Positions 7,034 through 10,899 of a stretch of DNA of 10,899 nucleotides are shown piece by piece. The translations under genes and the position numbers were made by a program. The notes below the pieces were generated by a model. The model was not told where the DNA came from. It saw only the letters and a program-made list of their open reading frames with translations, and did not search any database. Position 1 is the first letter of the stretch, and every line of letters begins with the position of its first letter. This DNA comes from JAQGJA01 sp965651535 (GTDB lineage: Bacteria > Pseudomonadota > Alphaproteobacteria > Micavibrionales > SZUA-601), in contig CBFGSX010000051.1 of the NCBI GenBank assembly GCA_965651535.1, forward strand, positions 1-10,899, given 5' to 3'.

Positions 7034-7695
7034 CGGCACATCAGGAAGCCCTGCCTTTTGAGTGGACGGCGCAATACAATCTGGAGAATTTCATCGTCAC
7101 CGGATCGAATGCCGCGGCATTTGAGGCCGTGCGCGACCCTGCGCGCTGGAGCGCGCCCGTCGCGTTCCTGCTGGGCGGCGAGGCAAGCGGCAAGACCCAC
7201 CTGACGGCGATTTTCCGTGAGCTGCACGATGCCGCGCCCGTCGCGGATATCGAATCGGCGATACAAGAGGAGCGGAAAACCCTGTTTATCGATGACGCCG
7301 ATACGCGCTTTTCCGGCAGTCCGACAGAGCAGGAAAAGCTGTTCCACCTTGTCAATCATGTCGCGGCGAAAAGCGGGCGTTTGTTGCTGACCAGCGCCAA
7401 GGAACCTGCGGAATGGGTGACCGTCCCCGACCTGTTGTCGCGCCTTCAGGCCGCGCCGAAATTCTTTCTCGACAATCCCGATGATGACATGGTGCGGGCG
7501 GCCTATCAGAAGTTGTTCATGGATCGCGGGGTCGTGCTGGATGAGAAGACGATCAAGTATCTTGTGCTGCACACCGATCGCAGCCTTGCGAAAATCCGCG
7601 GGCTTGTGCATAGGCTCGACCAGGCCGCGCTGGCCGATGGCAAACGCCTGACAAGACCTTATATCGGAAAAATCCTGACGAAAATCCTAGGCTGA
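7030..7695 (+). CDS. hdaA: HdaA-type DnaA regulatory inactivator (AAA+ DnaA homologue)
   Basis: 221 residues starting with TTG at 7030, inside TTGA so that start and upstream stop overlap; GGCGGA just upstream is the likely ribosome binding site. The N-terminus carries QEALPF (residues 5-10), the clamp-binding motif expected of Hda proteins. The AAA+ core then shows Walker A GGEASGKT (49-56), Walker B TLFIDDAD (84-91), a sensor-1-like LLLTSAKEP (118-126) and LLSRLQAAP (135-143) with R138 as the likely arginine finger. Sensor 2 is near R184 in RSLAKIRGLVHRLDQAAL. It has no DNA-binding domain IV, which separates it from DnaA itself. With the DNA-loaded beta clamp it should stimulate ATP hydrolysis by DnaA and so limit re-initiation. 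Last gene of the operon; its 3' end overlaps the opposing NYN gene by 9 nt. Confidence 0.9.
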   Translation: MTAHQEALPFEWTAQYNLENFIVTGSNAAAFEAVRDPARWSAPVAFLLGGEASGKTHLTAIFRELHDAAPVADIESAIQEERKTLFIDDADTRFSGSPTEQEKLFHLVNHVAAKSGRLLLTSAKEPAEWVTVPDLLSRLQAAPKFFLDNPDDDMVRAAYQKLFMDRGVVLDEKTIKYLVLHTDRSLAKIRGLVHRLDQAALADGKRLTRPYIGKILTKILG

Positions 7696-8268
7696 AACGG
7701 TCTCGCGTGTTTCCGATGTTTCACGGTTCGGTGCGTCGGCGCGCTTGATCTCGCTGCGCAGGTCATTCAAATCGATGAAATGATCGGCCTGACGGCGCAG
7801 TTCGTCCGCGACCATCGGCGGATGCGCTTCGACCGTGCTGACGACGCTGACACGCGTGCCCTTGCGCTGCACGGCCTCGACCAGGCGCTTGAAATCGCCA
7901 TCGCCCGTAAACAGCATCACATGATCGACCTTGTCGGCCAGTTCGAGCACGTCGCAGGCCAGTTCGACGTCGATATTTCCCTTGATCTTGCGACGACCTG
8001 CGGAATCCGTGTATTCGCGGGCGGTTTTTGTCACCATCGTATAACCGTTGTAATCCAGCCAATCGACCAGCGGGCGGATCGGGGAGAAATCGTTCTCTTT
8101 ATCCTCGACCAAAGCCGTATAGTAATAGGCGCGGATCAGCTTCCCCTGTTTGGCCGTCCAGGCCAAAAGCCGCTTGTAGTCGATATCGAATTCCAGACCT
8201 CGCGCCGCGCCGTAAAGATTGGCACCATCGATAAACACGGCAAGTTTCTCGTCTTTGTACCATACCAT
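7687..8268 (-). CDS. NYN-domain (LabA/DUF88-type) PIN-like ribonuclease family protein
   Basis: 193 residues. ATG at 8268 is fixed by AGGAGA seven bases upstream. The protein starts with a strand and FIDGANLYG (12-20, D14), then DYKRLLAW (30-37), KGNIDVELACDVL (96-108, D100 and D106) and FTGDGDFKRLVEAVQRKG (120-137, D123 and D125). These acidic residues form the metal-binding site of the NYN/PIN-like nuclease fold. The motif K-G-x-x-D-V-x-L-x-x-D is the LabA/NYN signature. It ends in a charged, Thr/Glu-rich tail (~175-193). RNA cleavage is the expected activity by fold; the substrate is unknown. It is divergent from rpoZ and convergent with hdaA. No toxin or antitoxin partner is visible beside it, so I do not call it a toxin. 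Confidence 0.88.
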   Translation of the reverse strand: MVWYKDEKLAVFIDGANLYGAARGLEFDIDYKRLLAWTAKQGKLIRAYYYTALVEDKENDFSPIRPLVDWLDYNGYTMVTKTAREYTDSAGRRKIKGNIDVELACDVLELADKVDHVMLFTGDGDFKRLVEAVQRKGTRVSVVSTVEAHPPMVADELRRQADHFIDLNDLRSEIKRADAPNRETSETRETVSA

Positions 8269-8375
8269 ATTTCTATCTCCTTGTTTTTATTTAATTTATC
8301 TTCATGGGGCGTATAGCTTGACCCTAGAACGGAACAGGCGGGATGGCAAGGGCAGGGACGAGGGCGTTTTTCTGC

Positions 8376-8404
8376 TTGCCAAGCCGGATACGAAACTTTA
8401 TAAA
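8376..8404 (+). promoter_or_regulatory. Strong sigma-70-type promoter for rpoZ
   Basis: TTGCCA (8376-8381) and TATAAA (8399-8404) are 17 bases apart, each matching 5 of 6 consensus bases. Transcription would begin near 8411, leaving a ~36-base leader that includes GAGGA eight bases before the rpoZ ATG. It lies in the 178-bp divergent region shared with the NYN gene; no equally good pair is seen in the other direction. The rest of this region (8269-8375) holds an AT-rich stretch (8282-8300) next to the NYN start and no recognisable operator. Confidence 0.65.
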
Positions 8405-8446
8405 GCCCTTTGTTTATTCACCGGAATTTCCCCGAGGACTTGTATT

Positions 8447-8854
8447 ATGGCACGCGTAACCGTCGAAGATTGCATTGAAAAAATCCCCAACCGCTTTGAA
8501 TTGGTGATGGCGGCCTCGCAGCGCGTGCGCGACATTCAGGCCGGATCGGCTATCACGCTCGACCGCGACCGCGACAAGAATCCGGTCGTCGCCCTGCGTG
8601 AGATCGCGGAATCCACCATTGATACTGAAGACCTCAAGGAAGGCCTGATCAAGCGCAACCAGCGCCTGTTCGCCGCCGCCGAGGAAGCCGAAGAGCACGT
8701 CGATGTCATCGAAGGCGAGGAAGTCTGGGCGAATATGGCCCGCGAAGCCCTCGAAGACGGCGAAGAAGGCGATTTGAACATGGACGCCGAGGACGAAGAA
8801 GGTGAAGCCGATGATGAGGCTCTGCCGGAAGCCGCCGAAGAAGAGAAATTCTAG
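8447..8854 (+). CDS. rpoZ: DNA-directed RNA polymerase omega subunit
   Basis: 135 residues from ATG 8447, chosen because MARVTVEDCIEKIPNRFELV is the conserved alphaproteobacterial omega N-terminus and GAGGA lies just upstream; the frame is open further left to 8219 without a supported start. Residues 1-~70 are the omega fold, with AASQRVRDI (22-30) and DKNPVVALREIAE (43-55), the last being the best conserved part. Residues 79-135 form a strongly acidic tail (27 Asp/Glu of 57, two Lys/Arg), making it longer than the ~90-residue enterobacterial protein. Omega binds the beta-prime subunit, aids polymerase assembly, and in proteobacteria helps form a ppGpp-binding site. It is followed after 109 bp by the ppGpp synthetase/hydrolase gene, a standard pairing. 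Confidence 0.95.
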   Translation: MARVTVEDCIEKIPNRFELVMAASQRVRDIQAGSAITLDRDRDKNPVVALREIAESTIDTEDLKEGLIKRNQRLFAAAEEAEEHVDVIEGEEVWANMAREALEDGEEGDLNMDAEDEEGEADDEALPEAAEEEKF

Positions 8855-8888
8855 GCCAATCAGCCTTTTTGGGGCTTGTTAATCATTT

Positions 8889-8917
8889 AACCTTACACCA
8901 TTTCAAAGGTTGAACCT
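8889..8917 (+). repeat. Three-part inverted repeat upstream of rsh
   Basis: AACCTT (8889-8894), AAGGTT (8906-8911) and AACCT (8913-8917) lie in the rpoZ-rsh gap. The middle element can pair with either outer one, giving a 6-bp stem with an 11-base loop, or a compact palindrome, AGGTTGAACCT. This could be a protein-binding site or alternative RNA hairpins; chance is not excluded at this length. A weak five-pair stem (8862-8866 with 8872-8876) just after the rpoZ stop has no proper T-tract and is not called as a terminator. Confidence 0.3.
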
Positions 8918-8963
8918 GTGTTGCGGGCGCGGCACGGGGCGGTTTTTGTGTTAGTATAAGGTC

Positions 8964-10899
8964 ATGATCCGGCAGTATGAACTGGTAGAAAAAGTGCGCG
9001 CATACGATCCCGATGCCAACGAGGATCTGCTCAATCGCGCCTATGTCTATGCCATGAAAATGCATGGCAGCCAGAAGCGCGCCAATGGCGACCCGTATTT
9101 TTCGCACCCGCTCGAAGTCGCCGGCATTCTGACGGATTTGCGTCTGGATGACGCGACCATCGCCACGGCATTGCTGCATGACACGCTCGAAGACACGTCA
9201 GCCACCTATGACGAGTTGAAATCCCTGTTCGGCGAGGAAGTCGCCAAAATGATCGATGGCGTGACCAAGCTGTCGAAGATCGAATTGCAATCCACGGAAA
9301 GCTCGCAAGCGGAAAACTTCCGCAAGCTGGTGCTGGCCATGTCCGAGGATATCCGCGTGCTGCTTATCAAGCTGGGCGACCGTCTGCACAATATGCGCAC
9401 ACTGCAATTCAAACCCAAGGCCGACAGCCGCCGCCGCATCGCCACCGAGACGCTCGAAATTTATGCGCCGTTGGCCGAGCGCATCGGCATGAAGAAAATC
9501 CAGGACGAGTTGCAGGATCTTGCTTTCAAGGAACTCAACCCCGAGGCCCGCGACAGCATCGCCGCGCGTCTGACCTTTCTGCGTGAGGACGGATCGAGCC
9601 TGGTCGAGGATATCATCCACGAGCTGCAAGAAACTTTGGACGAGGCGGGGATGAAGGTGCAGGTCTCCGGCCGTGAAAAATCGAAATACTCCATCTGGAA
9701 AAAGATGCAGCACAAGAACGTGGCGTTCGAACAGCTCTCGGACATCATTGCGTTCCGCATTCTGACCGACAATATCGCCGATTGCTATCAGGCTTTGGGT
9801 GTCATCCACAGCAAATATTCGATGGTGCCCGAGCGCTTCAAGGATTATATCTCGACGCCCAAGCAAAACGGCTATCAATCGCTGCACACCACGGTCATCG
9901 GCCCGAAAAAACATCGTATTGAGATTCAGATACGCACCCACGAAATGCATGATGTTTCAGAGCTGGGCGTCGCCGCGCATTGGGGCTATAAGCAAAACAA
10001 CAAAAGCAGCGGCAAACAGCAATATCGCTGGTTGCGCGAATTGCTCGAGATTCTTGAAAACGCGCAAAAGCCGGACGAATTTCTCGAGCACACCAAGCTG
10101 GAGCTGTTTCACGAGCATGTTTTCTGCTTTACGCCCAAAGGTGAGCTAATCGAGCTGCCGCGCGGGTCGACCCCGATCGATTTCGCTTATGCCGTTCACA
10201 GCCATGTCGGCAACACCACTGTTGGCGCCAAGGTCAATGGCCGCATCGTGCCGCTGACCACCGCATTGCAAAACGGGGATCAGGTCGAGATCGTCACCTC
10301 GAAAAACCAGACGCCGTCGCCGACCTGGGAACGCTTTGTCGTCACCGGCAAGGCGCGCAGCCATATCCGCCGTTTTGTCCGCCAGCAGCAACGCGACGAA
10401 TACGCGGCGCTTGGCAAGGCCATGCTACAAAAAGTTTTCCGCCAAGAGGGCTATGAGTTCAGCGACAAGGCCGTCAAGAACGTCCTGAGCAACTTCAAAC
10501 AGCCGGATGTTGAGGATCTCTACGCGGCGATCGGTTCGGGCAATCCACCGGCCAAGGACGTCTTCTATGCCATTTTTCCGGCGCACAAGCCCAAAGACTC
10601 AGATGGGCCAAAAAAACCGGAAGACCTGATCAACAAAAGTGTCGGCGCGCTGCAACAGCAACAGAAAAAAACGGTGCCACCGATTGCCATCAAGGGGCTC
10701 ATCCCCGGCATGGCCATCCACTATGCCCGCTGTTGTCACCCTCTACCGGGTGACCGTATCGTTGGCATCATCACGACGGGGCGTGGTGTCACCATTCACA
10801 CCATTGATTGCGAGACGCTGGAATCCTATGCCGACCAGCCCGAACGCTGGCTGGATGTCTCATGGGGGGATGAAAGCGCCGCGGGCGAAGCCATGACGG
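8964..10899 (+). CDS. spoT: Bifunctional (p)ppGpp synthetase/hydrolase, RSH family (C-terminus cut by window end)
   Basis: 645 codons are visible and the frame is still open at the right edge. ATG 8964 is the first possible start because TAG 8952-8954 closes the frame upstream. The hydrolase domain has SHPLEVAG (H48), LLHDTLEDT (H72, D73, E76, D77) and KLGDRLHNMRT (D139, N143), all the HD-site residues. The synthetase domain has GREKSKYSIWKKM (236-248), LSDIIAFRI (D260), RFKD (291-294), NGYQSLHTT (Y304) and EIQIRT (E320). RFKD is the form found in bifunctional enzymes, whereas RelA-type synthetases have an acidic ExDD there; so it should both make and degrade (p)ppGpp. A TGS domain follows (~385-447, HVFCFTPKGE...), then a helical region and the conserved-cysteine segment HYARCCHPLPGD (586-597, C590-C591). 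The ACT domain should come next outside the window. The only Shine-Dalgarno-like bases, AAGG, end two bases before the ATG, which is unusually close. Sits downstream of rpoZ, as in many alphaproteobacteria. Confidence 0.96.
   Translation, partial: MIRQYELVEKVRAYDPDANEDLLNRAYVYAMKMHGSQKRANGDPYFSHPLEVAGILTDLRLDDATIATALLHDTLEDTSATYDELKSLFGEEVAKMIDGVTKLSKIELQSTESSQAENFRKLVLAMSEDIRVLLIKLGDRLHNMRTLQFKPKADSRRRIATETLEIYAPLAERIGMKKIQDELQDLAFKELNPEARDSIAARLTFLREDGSSLVEDIIHELQETLDEAGMKVQVSGREKSKYSIWKKMQHKNVAFEQLSDIIAFRILTDNIADCYQALGVIHSKYSMVPERFKDYISTPKQNGYQSLHTTVIGPKKHRIEIQIRTHEMHDVSELGVAAHWGYKQNNKSSGKQQYRWLRELLEILENAQKPDEFLEHTKLELFHEHVFCFTPKGELIELPRGSTPIDFAYAVHSHVGNTTVGAKVNGRIVPLTTALQNGDQVEIVTSKNQTPSPTWERFVVTGKARSHIRRFVRQQQRDEYAALGKAMLQKVFRQEGYEFSDKAVKNVLSNFKQPDVEDLYAAIGSGNPPAKDVFYAIFPAHKPKDSDGPKKPEDLINKSVGALQQQQKKTVPPIAIKGLIPGMAIHYARCCHPLPGDRIVGIITTGRGVTIHTIDCETLESYADQPERWLDVSWGDESAAGEAMT

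Noticed and set aside
5873..7039. Open frame on - strand (388 residues) opposite the AI-2E gene
   Set aside because: Very rich in charged residues and His/Gln with no family pattern; the + strand has an unmistakable membrane protein.
8219..8446. Upstream extension of the rpoZ frame
   Set aside because: Covers the rpoZ promoter and the NYN start; the conserved omega N-terminus and ribosome site are at 8447.
8858..8880. Possible intrinsic terminator after rpoZ
   Set aside because: Only a five-pair stem with a wobble; the T-run is in the loop and not after the stem, so read-through into rsh is more likely.
9198..9950. Open frame on - strand (250 residues) opposite rsh
   Set aside because: Lies wholly within the motif-complete RSH gene; no independent start signals.

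Overview
The window reads as a piece of an alphaproteobacterial chromosome with moderately high G+C. The evidence is family-level: an HdaA-type DnaA regulator with an N-terminal clamp-binding motif, a tiny aa3-type cytochrome oxidase subunit IV, and an omega subunit (rpoZ) followed by a bifunctional RelA/SpoT homologue. No phage, transposase, CRISPR, tRNA or rRNA is visible. The genes are ordinary housekeeping and signalling genes, with one unusual enzyme-like protein. I cannot name the genus; a deep-branching alphaproteobacterium is only a guess.

Left part (1-4664). The window opens inside the last third of a KamA/EpmB-type radical SAM aminomutase (+). A compact palindromic intergenic repeat (about 226-305) follows. 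Three minus-strand genes then read leftward: the short aa3 oxidase subunit IV (4530-4664), a 1010-residue hybrid sensor kinase (1430-4462), and a 338-residue divergent nucleoside-diphosphate-kinase-like protein (314-1330). The kinase carries a signal peptide, a periplasmic sensor, seven membrane segments, HisKA, HATPase, receiver and HPt domains. A 67-bp gap separates oxidase and kinase genes; a 99-bp gap before the NDK-like gene holds a possible promoter.

Middle (4665-7695). A 106-bp divergent region has good promoter-like boxes in both directions. Rightward runs a tight three-gene operon: a secreted DUF2066 protein, an AI-2E/PerM family membrane protein (4-bp gap), and hdaA, whose TTG start overlaps the preceding stop codon. 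HdaA is expected to act with the sliding clamp to inactivate DnaA-ATP.

Right part (7687-10899). A NYN-domain (LabA-like) ribonuclease-type gene on the minus strand converges on hdaA with a 9-nt overlap. It diverges from rpoZ, which has a near-consensus promoter. rpoZ is followed after 109 bp by the ppGpp synthetase/hydrolase gene (rsh/spoT), which runs off the window inside or just before its ACT domain. Omega and RSH together form the stringent-response module: RSH makes and degrades (p)ppGpp, and omega is part of the RNA polymerase site that senses it in proteobacteria.

The item most worth a second look is the NDK-like protein, with conserved active-site signatures around an enlarged middle region. 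Others are the intergenic repeat, the possibly leaderless rsh start, and the long acidic tail on omega. No intergenic stretch exceeds 300 bases; the longest (8269-8446) is a divergent promoter region.
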